This document shows, one piece after another, positions 19,245 to 28,423 of a stretch of 64,000 nt of DNA. This DNA comes from Palsa-504 sp963808315 (GTDB taxonomy: Bacteria > Actinomycetota > Actinomycetes > Streptosporangiales > Streptosporangiaceae): the NCBI GenBank assembly GCA_963808315.1, contig CAWEFK010000004.1, positions 62,001 through 126,000 of the forward strand, given 5' to 3'. The notes beneath the pieces are model-generated. The model did not search any database, was not told the origin of the DNA, and saw nothing but the letters and a program-made list of their open reading frames with translations. Made by a program: the position numbers and the translations under genes. Position 1 is the first letter of the stretch; each line of letters starts with the position of its first letter.

Positions 19245-20315
19245 TCACACCACCCGGCCGTAATGGCGGAGCAGCCTATCGGCGGCGCGGAACAGCGTGG
19301 GATGCCGCTTGACATGACGGCGGGCCATCTCGGTGGCAGCGCCATGCACCCGGTGCGCGCGCGCGACGACCGGTCCCCGGGCCACGGCGCCCGCGCGGAT
19401 GAACAGGTCATGGTTCTTCATCGTCTGCTTGTAGCGTTCCGGCCCGCTACCCAAGTCGATCAGGTGAACGCCGAGGGCAGCCGCCTCCCGCACCGTGCGC
19501 ACATGCTCGAGCAGTCCCGGTGAGCGCTTACCGAAGCGCGGGTCGTAGGCGCAGAACCAGCCCGCGAGCACGCGGCCGGACCGCAGGCCGAGCTGGACGG
19601 CGACCGGCGTCCCGCCCGCGTACAGGACGGAAAGCAGGCTATCGAAATGGTCATTACGGGTGCTGAAGAGCTGGTCCACAAGACCGGCGATCCACGGACG
19701 GTCGAAGATGTTGACCAGGCCGTTCCGGCGGTACTGATCCGATTTCCAGTCGATGAGCAAGCGCAGTGCTTCGCGGTCGCCTGAGTCGACCGCGAAATGG
19801 AGTTCGCCGGCTTCCTGCTCAAGCCTCCGTGCCTTGCGGGTCAGGTCCTTGCAAAATCGCGGCGACGTGATCAGGAGCTTTTCCTGGTAGGCATCAAACC
19901 CGCTGGCCAGGTCTATGACCGGCGAGGGCGTCATGGTCATCGCATAAGGTTCAAAAGGCCGCTGGCCCGCGACCAGGCTATCGAACTGCCACACGGACAC
20001 CTGGCACGCCCGCAGCAGTGCCCGCGGATCCCATTCCGCGGCCTGCGCGTGAATGAGGCCCTGACAGTTGTTCAGGCCCGCCCCGATCGGCACGCCGACG
20101 CCAAGCCGACGTCGCTCGAATGGGAAAAACCCGACCAGTTCCGGCCCATCGGACAGCACCGCGACCCTGGCGTTGGGGCGGAAAGCGCCGACCGCGAGCG
20201 TGAATTCGGGGGACAAGAACGGGCTGGCCAAAGAGTCCGTTTTATGCTGCATGGAGCGCCAAACGGCAATTTCATCCGGGCCAAGTTCATGCGGAGACGT
20301 CACCGAGATCTGCAC
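19245..20315 (-). CDS. CelD/BcsL-type GNAT acetyltransferase
   Basis: A 356-residue protein of the double-GNAT CelD/BcsL family linked to polysaccharide (cellulose-like) biosynthesis. Recognisable parts are FFPFERRRLGVGVPIG, the QVSVWQFDSL region, LLIDWKSDQYRRNG and the C-terminal GNAT core with SGPERYKQTMKNHD. These enzymes are thought to acylate surface glycans or precursors in the cytoplasm. It is separated by about 128 bases from the response regulator, same strand, so probably the first gene of a GNAT-RR-KaiC transcription unit. GTG start, well placed after the AT-rich promoter region. Confidence 0.85.
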   Translation of the reverse strand: MQISVTSPHELGPDEIAVWRSMQHKTDSLASPFLSPEFTLAVGAFRPNARVAVLSDGPELVGFFPFERRRLGVGVPIGAGLNNCQGLIHAQAAEWDPRALLRACQVSVWQFDSLVAGQRPFEPYAMTMTPSPVIDLASGFDAYQEKLLITSPRFCKDLTRKARRLEQEAGELHFAVDSGDREALRLLIDWKSDQYRRNGLVNIFDRPWIAGLVDQLFSTRNDHFDSLLSVLYAGGTPVAVQLGLRSGRVLAGWFCAYDPRFGKRSPGLLEHVRTVREAAALGVHLIDLGSGPERYKQTMKNHDLFIRAGAVARGPVVARAHRVHGAATEMARRHVKRHPTLFRAADRLLRHYGRVV

Positions 20316-20448
20316 CTAATCATTTCTCCATTCTCAATCATGGAGATCATACCGAACGGGCGCCATAGCCGACCTCGGTGTCCTAATTATAATTAGATAT
20401 GTCCCTAGGATTACTTTGGGATGCCTGGCCCTGTATTGCGGTGCTGAA
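20316..20448. promoter_or_regulatory. AT-rich promoter region with two inverted repeats
   Basis: Upstream of the GNAT gene. It contains TCTCCAT-(8)-ATGGAGA (20325-20346) and the perfect 14-bp palindrome CTAATTATAATTAG (20383-20396). Both are good operator candidates; the second is strikingly AT-only for this genome. Confidence 0.5.
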
Positions 20449-20477
20449 CTGTAGCGATCCCGGCCGGATCGCTACAG
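20449..20477 (-). terminator. Strong hairpin at argS stop
   Basis: CTGTAGCGATCC-CGGCC-GGATCGCTACAG: a perfect 12-bp stem with a 5-base loop that covers the argS stop codon. No U tract follows, as is common in actinobacterial terminators. Confidence 0.7.
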
Positions 20478-22130
20478 CCGCTCCGGCGCGGTGACGCCGA
20501 GCAGGCGAAGGCCGTTCGCCAGGACTATCCGCGTCGCTTGCGCCAGCGCCAGTCGCGCCCGGCCGAGGTCGTCGATGGGACCGCCGTCACGGGGCAGCAC
20601 GCGGCAGGCATCGTAGAACCGGTGGTAGGTGCCGGAAAGGTCTTCCAGGTATCTGGCGATCCGATGCGGCTGGCGCAGTTCCGCCGCGCTGGCGACCACG
20701 CCGGGGAATCCGGCGAGGGCCTTGAGGAGGTCGTTCTCCCGGTCGTGGGAGAGCAGGCCCGGATCGTACCGGCTATCGGGGGTGATCCCCGACTCGGCGG
20801 CGTGCCGCAGCAGGGAGGCGATCCTGGCGTGCGCATACTGAACGTAATAGACGGGGTTGTCGCTGCTTTGCCTGGTCCACAGGTCCAGGTCGAGGTCGAT
20901 GGCCGAGTCCAGCGAATAGCGAGCCAGTGCGTACCTGGCGGCGTCGGTTCCGATCGCCGCAACGATGTCGTCGATCGTCACGATGGTGCCAGCCCGTTTG
21001 GACATCCGCAGCGGCTGACCGTCACGGACCAGATTCACCAGCTGTCCGATGAGGATTTCCAGCGTTTGATCGGGATCGTCGCCGAAACAGGCGGCCAGGG
21101 CGCGCAGGCGGCCGATGTAGCCGTGGTGGTCGGCTCCCAGGATGATGATGACCTTGCCGAAGCCGCGCTTTCGCTTATCCAGGTAGTAGGCGCAGTCGGC
21201 GGCGTAGTAGGTGAAGTCGCCATTGCTCCGGACGTAGACGCGGTCCTTGTCATCGCCGAAGTCCGTCGTGCGGATCCAGGTGGCGCCGTCCGCCTCGTAC
21301 ACGTGGCCCAGCTGCCTGAGCCTGGTCAGGGCGGCGCGAAGCTCGCCCTTGCGGTGCAGTTCCTGCTCGGCGAAATACACGTCGAAGAGCACCCCGAAGC
21401 CGGCCAGCGAGGCCTTGATCTCCTCGAACATCAAGGCCACGCCCTCGGCGCGGAAGATCTCCATCGCCTCGGCCCCGGGCCTGGCCAGCACGTCCGGATG
21501 ATCCGCCAGCACCGCGGCCGCGATCTCGGCTAGGTACGCACCGGAGTAGCCGTCGTCCGGCGCCGCCTGCTGCCGGGCGGCGGCCAGCAGCGAGGCCGCG
21601 AACCTGTCAATCTGCGCGCCCGTGTCGTTGAAGTAGTACTCAGTCGTGACGGCCGCGCCCTGCGCGCGCAGCAGCCGGGCCAGGGCGTCGCCGACGGCGG
21701 CCCACCTGACCCCGCCGATGTGAATCGGGCCGGTCGGGTTGGCCGAGACGAATTCCAGGTTGACCCGCTGACCGGCGAGCCTGGTCCCCTGTCCGTAGGC
21801 GCCGCCCTGCTCGATGATGGCGCCGGCCACTGCTCCGGCCGCCGACGGCTGCAGCCAGATGTTCAGGAAGCCGCGGCCCGCGACCTCCACGCGGCGGATC
21901 GCCGGATCCCCGATGAGCTCGTCCGCCATCGCCTGCGCCAGCTCACGTGGCGCGATGGCGGTCCGGCCGGCGATCCGCAGGGCGAGCGTCGAGGCATAGT
22001 CGCCGTGATCGGGATGCCTGGGCCGTTCCAGGCCGGTCTCGTTCGGCAGCACAGATGGATCCAGGTCACGGTCGGCCAGGACGGCAGCGGCGGCGGCCAG
22101 CACGGCGTCGGCGAGCTGCGCGGGAGTCAT
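20472..22130 (-). CDS. argS: Arginyl-tRNA synthetase
   Basis: A 552-residue class I synthetase charging tRNA-Arg in the cytoplasm. It has an N-terminal Arg-tRNA-synthetase domain, the HIGH-type motif in NPTGPIHIGGVRW, GADHHGYIGRL in the catalytic core, the KMSKS-type motif LRMSKRAGT, and the DALR anticodon-binding domain ending GLRLLGVTAPERL. Length is normal and the frame is intact. This is a housekeeping gene transcribed away from the VOC gene; a hairpin terminator overlaps the stop. Confidence 0.97.
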   Translation of the reverse strand: MTPAQLADAVLAAAAAVLADRDLDPSVLPNETGLERPRHPDHGDYASTLALRIAGRTAIAPRELAQAMADELIGDPAIRRVEVAGRGFLNIWLQPSAAGAVAGAIIEQGGAYGQGTRLAGQRVNLEFVSANPTGPIHIGGVRWAAVGDALARLLRAQGAAVTTEYYFNDTGAQIDRFAASLLAAARQQAAPDDGYSGAYLAEIAAAVLADHPDVLARPGAEAMEIFRAEGVALMFEEIKASLAGFGVLFDVYFAEQELHRKGELRAALTRLRQLGHVYEADGATWIRTTDFGDDKDRVYVRSNGDFTYYAADCAYYLDKRKRGFGKVIIILGADHHGYIGRLRALAACFGDDPDQTLEILIGQLVNLVRDGQPLRMSKRAGTIVTIDDIVAAIGTDAARYALARYSLDSAIDLDLDLWTRQSSDNPVYYVQYAHARIASLLRHAAESGITPDSRYDPGLLSHDRENDLLKALAGFPGVVASAAELRQPHRIARYLEDLSGTYHRFYDACRVLPRDGGPIDDLGRARLALAQATRIVLANGLRLLGVTAPERL

Positions 22131-22177
22131 ACGGCGACATAGTAGTAGGGCGGGGACCGGCGGGTAGCATGCCCGGC

Positions 22178-22534
22178 ATGGCTATCGCACGCTTCCCCAG
22201 CATCGTCATCGACTGTCCCGATCCCGGTGCGCTCGCGGCCTTCTACGGCGCCATGCTCGACTGGAAGGCCGAGGTCCGACCCGGCTGGGCCGATATCCGC
22301 GCGGATTACGGCCAGTGCATCTCCTTCCAGCAGGTGGCGGACTACACCCCGCCGCAATGGCCCGCTCAGCAGGTCCCCCAGCAGATGCATCTCGACGTCA
22401 TCGTCGACGACCTCGACGCCGCCGAGGCCGCGGTGACCGAACTCGGCGCGACCAGGCACGAGCACCAGCCCGGCACCTCCTTCCGGGTGTTCCTCGACCC
22501 GGCCGGGCACCCCTTCTGCCTCTGCCTGAGCTGA
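22178..22534 (+). CDS. VOC-family (glyoxalase/bleomycin-resistance fold) protein
   Basis: A 118-residue single-module VOC protein: FPSIVIDCPDPGALAAFYGAML at the first beta-alpha unit, QMHLDVIVDDLDAAE in the middle and RVFLDPAGHPFCLCL at the end. The possible metal ligands (His in MHLDV, a C-terminal acidic residue) are only partly evident, so enzymatic function is uncertain. Start at ATG 22178; ATG 22169 is possible. It is divergent from argS with about 47 bases between, so promoters must overlap. Confidence 0.8.
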   Translation: MAIARFPSIVIDCPDPGALAAFYGAMLDWKAEVRPGWADIRADYGQCISFQQVADYTPPQWPAQQVPQQMHLDVIVDDLDAAEAAVTELGATRHEHQPGTSFRVFLDPAGHPFCLCLS

Positions 22535-22727
22535 CCCGGGCCTGCAGGGGACCGGGTTCGCGCCGCGCCAGCAGGTAGCCGGGACTCCTAACGTGGTCTG
22601 GGCGGCGCCGTGGGCATTCTCGGCCCTGTCACCGCCTGTCCGTGTAAGCCGCTGCCATGGCCTTGGTGGAACGCTGGTGACAACCTGGGGGGGTGCACGG
22701 TCATCACCGGCGACCATCCAGGGCCGT

Positions 22728-23498
22728 TTAGCCGAGCTGACCGATCCTTCTGATGGTCTCGTCGGCGGGGTAGCCCGCGGCGATCTCGATGTCGTCGATG
22801 ACGGCGCCGTCCCTGAGCCTGATCAGCCGGTCGCAGCGGGCGGCGATCTGCGGGTCATGGGTAGCGATGATGACCGTCATCTGGTTCTCGCGGCGTAGCC
22901 TGGTCAGCAGGTCGAGGATCCCCGTGGCGTTGTGCGAGTCCAGATTGCCGGTTGGCTCGTCGGCGAGCAACAGGGGCGGCGCATTGATCAGGGCCCGCGC
23001 GATGGCGACCCGCTGCTGTTCGCCGCCTGACATCCGTGATGGCAGCGACCGTTCCCGCCCGCCGAGGCCGACCGCCTCGAGGAGCCGGCGTCCGCGGGCG
23101 GCCTTGTCCCAGCCGGTCCGGTAAGGGAGCACCGGCGCGATCACGTTGTCCAGGGCGGTTAGCGCCGGAAGCAGGTTGTAGCGCTGGAACACGAACCCCA
23201 CGGTGCGACGGTAGGCCGCGAGCGCCGCGCCGCGTAGCCTGGTCACCTCGGTGCCATCGCTCATGATCGTGCCGGAGTCCGGGCGCTCGATCGCGCCGAT
23301 AAGGTGCAGCAGCGTGGACTTGCCCGATCCCGAGGCACCGGTCAGCGCGATGAGGCCGCCCGGCTCGAGGGTCAAGCTCACGTTGTCGGCGGCCGTCACC
23401 AGCTGTCCGCTGCCGGTCCCGTATTGCTTGCTGACATCGCGCAGTTCGACGGCGGGCCGGACATCGACGGCGGGGAGGGCTGGATCGGAGTCGGTCAT
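22728..23498 (-). CDS. ABC transporter ATP-binding protein (MacB/LolD-like)
   Basis: A 256-residue ATPase with Walker A GASGSGKST, Q loop VFQRYNLLP, signature MSGGEQQRVAIARAL, Walker B LLLADEPTGNLDS and the H-loop ATHD. This subtype energises FtsX/MacB-type permeases. It follows the degraded permease on the same strand and probably once formed an operon with it. The intact permease at 25.2-28 kb lacks a dedicated ATPase nearby and may now use this one (inference). Confidence 0.92.
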   Translation of the reverse strand: MTDSDPALPAVDVRPAVELRDVSKQYGTGSGQLVTAADNVSLTLEPGGLIALTGASGSGKSTLLHLIGAIERPDSGTIMSDGTEVTRLRGAALAAYRRTVGFVFQRYNLLPALTALDNVIAPVLPYRTGWDKAARGRRLLEAVGLGGRERSLPSRMSGGEQQRVAIARALINAPPLLLADEPTGNLDSHNATGILDLLTRLRRENQMTVIIATHDPQIAARCDRLIRLRDGAVIDDIEIAAGYPADETIRRIGQLG

Positions 23499-23509
23499 GG
23501 TTCACTCCT

Positions 23510-24208
23510 GGGCAAGTAGCTGAGCGGTGGGCAGCCTGCCGAGACGGCACCCGGGACAGCGGATCGAAGGCGGCGACCTTGTTTTCGCCGAAGGTCCCGA
23601 CCAGGGTCGGCAGCACCACGTTCACCGTATCGGCGGCCCGCGGGTGCTGCCGCAGGGTCCGGTACTGGCTGTCGGCGTCGTCCATCGGTACTCGCCGATG
23701 CCGTCTGCCGTGGCCAGCACCGGGAACTGCCAGTTGACGCTGAAGCCCGCATGCCCGTTCAGGTGGGGGTAGCTGGTGGTTCCCGGCGGGGTTCCGTCAC
23801 CGTCGGCCTGCGACCAGCACGATGCGCCCGCCTGCGCGGCGAAGCTGAAGTGCACCCGGTCCGGTGTGACGTAGACGTACGAGGCGGGTTGCGGGATCCG
23901 GGTGGCGCCGCCGATTTCCTGGATCTGGTGCCACTGGGCCAGGGTGATCCCGCCGTAGGTGCCGGACAGCAAGTCCGGCTGCACGATGCCGGTGGCCGAC
24001 TCCAGGCTGCTCCGCGCCCCCGCCGGGCGGACCAGGATGTCGTAAGCGGGCTGGACGTGCGCGTTCACCGTGCCGATGGTGCGGATCTGCGCGGTGCGGG
24101 CGGCGGCCGTCAGCACGGTGAACGCCGTGGTCGCGACCAGCATCCCGGCGAGCAGGCCAGCGTGCGGCCGACCCGGAACCGAAGCTGCGACCAGGTGAGT
24201 CTGCTCAC
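23510..24208 (-). pseudogene. Degraded FtsX-type permease, truncated duplicate
   Basis: The N-terminus (VSRLTWSQLRFRVGRT, then MLVATTAFTVLTAAART in another frame) and middle (NAHVQPAYDILVRPAGARSS, SYVYVTPDRV, DDADSQYRTLRQH, FDPLSRVPS) match the intact permease at 25245-27960 almost residue by residue. The copy has at least one early frame break, internal deletions and no C-terminal FtsX membrane domain; coding similarity stops just before the ATPase gene. It is therefore non-functional as a transporter. It lies inverted relative to the intact copy, with PadR between them. Confidence 0.88.
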
Positions 24209-24277
24209 TGCTGGCATCCTCCGACTGCCGTTCCCCGGCCGCGTGGCGCCGGGCCCGGACATGTGACTACTCTGGTC

Positions 24278-24316
24278 CTTACCTAGTGACAACGCAAGAG
24301 CGTTACCTAGTGTCAA
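24278..24316. promoter_or_regulatory. Paired 15-bp PadR-type operators, copy 1
   Basis: Two direct copies of CTTACCTAGTGACAA-like sequence at 24278-24292 and 24302-24316, exactly 24 bp apart, between the degraded permease and padR. The same pair occurs at 25156-25194. Position and repetition suggest the binding sites of the adjacent PadR protein. Confidence 0.65.
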
Positions 24317-24367
24317 TGTAAGCCGAGATCGCATCGTTACGCGGACCAGGCAAGGAGACTCGGTGCC

Positions 24368-25117
24368 ATGCCTCTTCACCACGCCGTGCTGGCCCTCCTC
24401 GCGGCCAAGCCCGCGCACGGCTACGAACTGAAGGGCAGCTTCGAGCAGGCGGTCGGCGACCAGTGGGGCGGGCTGAACATCGGGCATCTTTACCAGATCG
24501 TCGACCGGCTCGCCCGGGACGGCCTGATCGAGTCCGAGCGCCAGCAGCAGCCGGTCAAGCCGGACCGGCTGGTCCACCGGATCACCCTGGCCGGCCGCGC
24601 GGAGCTCGACCGCTGGCTGAATGAGCCGAGCGTACGCACCCGGGGCTACCGTGACGATTTCTTCCTCAAGGTGATGGCCGCCGCCCAGGCAGGAGATCCG
24701 GTGACGCTGGCCGAGGTGCTACGGCGCCAGCGGGTGTACCTGCTGACGGAACTGCGCAGCCTGGCTGACGCCAGGATGGCCGCCTCGGGCTCACCGGTAG
24801 TAGGACTGCTGGTCAAAGCGGCCGAACTGCACGTCCGCGCCGAGCTGGAGGTGGTCGACGCCGCCGAACACGACCTTAACCCCGCCGCGTTCGCCACACT
24901 CCGCGTGCCCTCATCACCCGCAGTAACACTGGATGCCCGGTCCAATCCTGCCTCATTACCGGCGTGGCCAGAAATCGTGGGCAGGGCCGAACGTGGCGAG
25001 TCGGTCGCGGTCATCGCTTGGCCGCCGACGCGCTGGAGCGGTACGGGCCCAGCCGGGAAGAGCCGCTGGCCCTGGAGGGATCCAGGAGCGGGCGCCGCCG
25101 CCCGCCACTGCCGGTAG
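24368..25117 (+). CDS. PadR-family transcriptional regulator
   Basis: The N-terminal winged helix matches PadR: HAVLALLAAKPAHGYELKG, then HLYQIVDRLARDGLIESE and HRITLAGRAELDRWL. The dimerising C-terminal helices run to about residue 185. The last 60 residues or so (from about base 24930) are Arg/Gly/Pro-rich and unlike the family, so the frame may have slipped and the true end may be earlier. The gene lies between two inverted permease copies, each preceded by the same operator pair, and presumably represses both in response to a toxic or lipophilic ligand. Ribosome binding site AAGGAG at 24352-24357. Confidence 0.85.
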   Translation: MPLHHAVLALLAAKPAHGYELKGSFEQAVGDQWGGLNIGHLYQIVDRLARDGLIESERQQQPVKPDRLVHRITLAGRAELDRWLNEPSVRTRGYRDDFFLKVMAAAQAGDPVTLAEVLRRQRVYLLTELRSLADARMAASGSPVVGLLVKAAELHVRAELEVVDAAEHDLNPAAFATLRVPSSPAVTLDARSNPASLPAWPEIVGRAERGESVAVIAWPPTRWSGTGPAGKSRWPWRDPGAGAAARHCR

Positions 25118-25155
25118 GGAACGTGGGCGGCATAACGAACCGATCTCACTCTGCA

Positions 25156-25194
25156 TTGCCGCTAGGTAAGGATGTTGCCTTGTCGCTAGGTAAG
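25156..25194. promoter_or_regulatory. Paired 15-bp PadR-type operators, copy 2
   Basis: TTGCCGCTAGGTAAG (25156-25170) and TTGTCGCTAGGTAAG (25180-25194), 24 bp apart, upstream of the intact permease. They are the reverse-complement form of the sites at 24278-24316, so orientation relative to the permease gene is the same in both copies. Confidence 0.65.
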
Positions 25195-25244
25195 AGCCAG
25201 AGTGATCACATGCAAGCGCTACGGTCACCCAGGCGGGGACAGCC

Positions 25245-27960
25245 ATGAGCAGGCTGGCCTGGTCGCAGCTGCGGTTCCGGAGCGGGCGCGCGCTGGCGCT
25301 GCTGGCCGGGATGCTGGTGGCGGCCACGGCGTTCACCGTGCTGACGGGCGCGGCCCGCACCGCGCAGATCCGCACGATCGGCACCGTGAACGCGCATTTC
25401 CAGCCCGCTTACGACATCCTGGTCCGCCCGGCGGGGGCGCGGTCCAGCCTGGAGCAGGCCACAGGCACGGTGCAGCCAGACTTCCTGTCCGGGATCTACG
25501 GCGGGATCACCATGGCCCAGTGGGGCCAGATCAAGCAGATCGCCGGCGTCCAGGTGGCGGCGCCGATCGCCATGGTGGGGTACGACCTGGTGGACGCCGA
25601 ATTCCCGGTGCAGATTCCCGCCGCCGACCTCAAACAGTCCGGCCGTCAGCTTTACCGGGCCACCACGACCTGGGTGAGCCAGAACGGCACGACCACGATT
25701 CCCCAAGCCCCCACGTACGTCTACGTCACGCCGGACCAGATTACCTTGCAGAGCTCCAGCGGCGCGGTCACGGAGACGACGCCGGACGGCTCCGTGGCGA
25801 CCCCGTGCCCGGCCCTCGGGGTGTCGGCCAGCCCGTTCAGCTTCGCCGGGCAGGCATCGTCGTGGTGCTGGTCGACGGTTGACGGCCGGGGCACGTCGAC
25901 GCCGCTTACCTCCCCGGCCCTGACCGGCCCGGGCTACGGCCTCGAGTGGGAGTTCCCCATGCTGATCGCCGCGGTCGACCCGAAGGCCGAGGCGGAGCTC
26001 GACGGCCTGAACCACGCGGTGACCTCAGGCCAGTACCTGCCGGAGACGTACGCAGGCGGCGCCGGGGCCGCTTTCAGTAGCTACTCCGAGTTCCCGGTGC
26101 TGGCCGTGACCGACAGCGGCGTCGGCGAATACTCGGTAACCAAGGTCCAGGAGCTGGCCGCTCCCTCGGCCCCGCCGTCGCTGAACGTGGCGACGATGAA
26201 AAAGGACACCACGCTGCCCGGCCACACGGTGCTGAGCCTGACGTACACCGCTCAGCAGGTGTATAAGTACCTGCTCGGCCAGCTGGCCTCCCCGCAGACA
26301 GGCGCGGCCGCGCCCTTCTCGTACTGGTCGGTCGGCACGGTGCGCTACCAGCGCGGCGCCGGCGGCGACCTGCTCCCCGTGGCGGTCCGCAACCCGGACA
26401 CGGTGTGGGAATCCGGTCCCGGCCAGTTCTGGGGGCCCCCGGTGGAGAACGCCGACACCCAATACCGGACGCTGCACGAGCACCTGACCAACCCGGAGCG
26501 CGGCTTCTCGAACCCGATCCTGCTCGGCACGTTCGACCAGAGCAAGATCCAATCCTTCGATCCGCTGTCCCAGGTCCCGCTCGGCCCGTACCAGCCGACG
26601 GTGGCGGCGCCGGGCAACGCGGCCACCAGCCGGGCGCTGGGCGGGAAGGACCTGCAGCCCAGCCTCAACATGGGCGGCCTGATCACCCAGCCGGTCCAGC
26701 TCGTCACCACGCTGGCGTCCCTGCCCGCACTCGAGAACAGCAGGTACACCGGCGGCGCGAAGCTGGCTAGCGCCCCGCTCAGCGTGATCCGGGTCCGCGT
26801 GGCCGGAGTCACCGGGCCCGACGAGGCCTCGCTGGACCGGGTCAAGTCGGTCGCCCAGCAGATCGAGGCCCGCACCCACCTGACCGTGGACATCGTGGTC
26901 GGCTCCTCCCCGGCCCCGACCGAGGTCGCGGTCCCGGCCGACAAGTTCGGCGCGCCCGCGATGCTGCTGACGGTCGGCTGGGTCAAGAAGGGCATCGCGG
27001 TCACGATCCTGAACGCGGTCGACCACAGCAGCGTCACGCTGTTCATCCTGATCCTGGTCGTCTGCGCGCTGTTCGTGGCCAACTCGGCCGCCGCCGCCGT
27101 CCGCGGCCGGCGACAGGAACTCGGCGTGCTCGCCGCCCTGGGCTGGACCCGGCCCCGCCTGTTCACCACCGTGCTCGGCGAGGTGACGCTCGTCGGCCTG
27201 GCGGCCGGCGTGCTCGGCGCGCTTCTCGCCCTGCCGCTGGCCGCCGCCCTAAACCTGCATGCGTCCCCGGAACGCGCCGCCCTGGCCATCCCCGTCGCCC
27301 TTGCCCTCGCCCTGGTCGCCCGGCGCGGTCCCCGCCTGGCTGACTACCCGCACCGAGCCGGTGGCCGCCGTCCGGCCGCCGGTGCTGGCCGTCCGCCGAG
27401 CACGCCAGCCGCGCGGCATCACCGGCCTGGCCACGGTCAACGTCCTGCGCACCCCCGGCCGTACCCTGATCGGCGCCCTCAGCCTCGCCGTCGGCGTCGC
27501 CGCGCTCACCCTGCTCGTCGCGGTCACCATCACGTTTCGCGGCGCGGTCACCGGCACGCTGCTCGGCGACGTCGTCACCGTCCAGATCCGCGGCGTGGAC
27601 TACGTCGCGGTCGCCGCCACCGTCATCCTCGGCGTGCTGGCCGTGGCCGACGCGCTGCTGATCAGCATCACTGAACGCGCCCCCGAGCTCGCCACCATCC
27701 GGTCATTCGGCTGGCCAGAATCCGCCCTGCGCCGTCTGATCCTCGCCGAGGGCGCCCTGACCGGCCTGGCCGGCTCGGCGGCCGGCGCCGCGGTCGGCCT
27801 GGCCGCCGCCGCCGTCTTCGCCGGCCAGCTGTCCCCGCTGCTGTTCGCCGCCGCCGCCGCGGCGGCCGCGGCCGGGCTGCTGGTCACCATCGCCGCCGCC
27901 CTGGTCCCTGCGCACCTGCTCCGCCGCCTGCCCGTCGCCCGGCTCCTGGCCCAGGAGTAA
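25245..27960 (+). CDS. FtsX/MacB-type ABC transporter permease, one apparent indel
   Basis: About 905 residues. N-terminal membrane helix (LALLAGMLVAATAFTVLTG), a large extracytoplasmic region, then a first group of helices (VTLFILILVVCALFVANSA, VTLVGLAAGVLGALLALP). A frame break near 27320 is followed by the second FtsX domain (LIGALSLAVGVAALTLLVAV; GVLAVADALLISITERAPE) ending at 27960. Both sides show strong coding similarity to one protein, so an indel is more likely than two genes. It is probably driven by the ATPase at 22.7 kb and repressed by PadR. Substrate unknown; such transporters move lipids, peptides or lipoproteins. Confidence 0.85.
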
Positions 27961-28029
27961 CGCCATGACGGGGGAGTTACCGAAGACGACCTCAGGCGGC
28001 TGCTCCGCGGGCTGGCCGGCCTTGACGTG

Positions 28030-28423
28030 GCGGCGCTGGCCCGCCCTCGGGGTCGGTGGCCTCGGGCACGATCGCGCCGGAGAACAGGGTGGACATCTGA
28101 TCGACCCCGAGGACAAGCATGCAGCCGAACCGTCCGAGCCGGACCGCCTCGACGGCCTCGTGGTAGGCGCTGATCCCGCTGGCGCAGGCGTTCTCGATCG
28201 TCCACATCGGGACGCCGCCCAGGCCGAGACCGCGCTGGACCCGGGTGGCCATGCCGGGCGGCCCGAACACCGAGCCGACCACGATGGCGTCGATCTGGCC
28301 GGGTGCGACGTCGGCGTCGCGGACCGCCTCGGCGACGGCCTCTCAGGCCAGGGACTCCATGCGGCGTTCGGGGAAGAGCCCGTAGGCCGAAGTCCCGACG
28401 CCCCACAGCATGGGCTGGATCAT
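28030..28423 (-). pseudogene. Thiolase fragment with premature stop
   Basis: Starts MIQPMLWGVGTSAYGLFPER and runs into an in-frame TGA at codon 27 (28343-28345). It then continues IDAIVVGSVFGPPGMATRVQ and ENACASGISAYHEAV, the thiolase active-site Cys segment. Similarity ends near 28030, with about two thirds of the enzyme missing. The ATG overlaps the DUF35 stop (ATGA), the usual DUF35-thiolase pairing. This is a clear relic of a lipid or sterol beta-oxidation operon. Confidence 0.8.
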
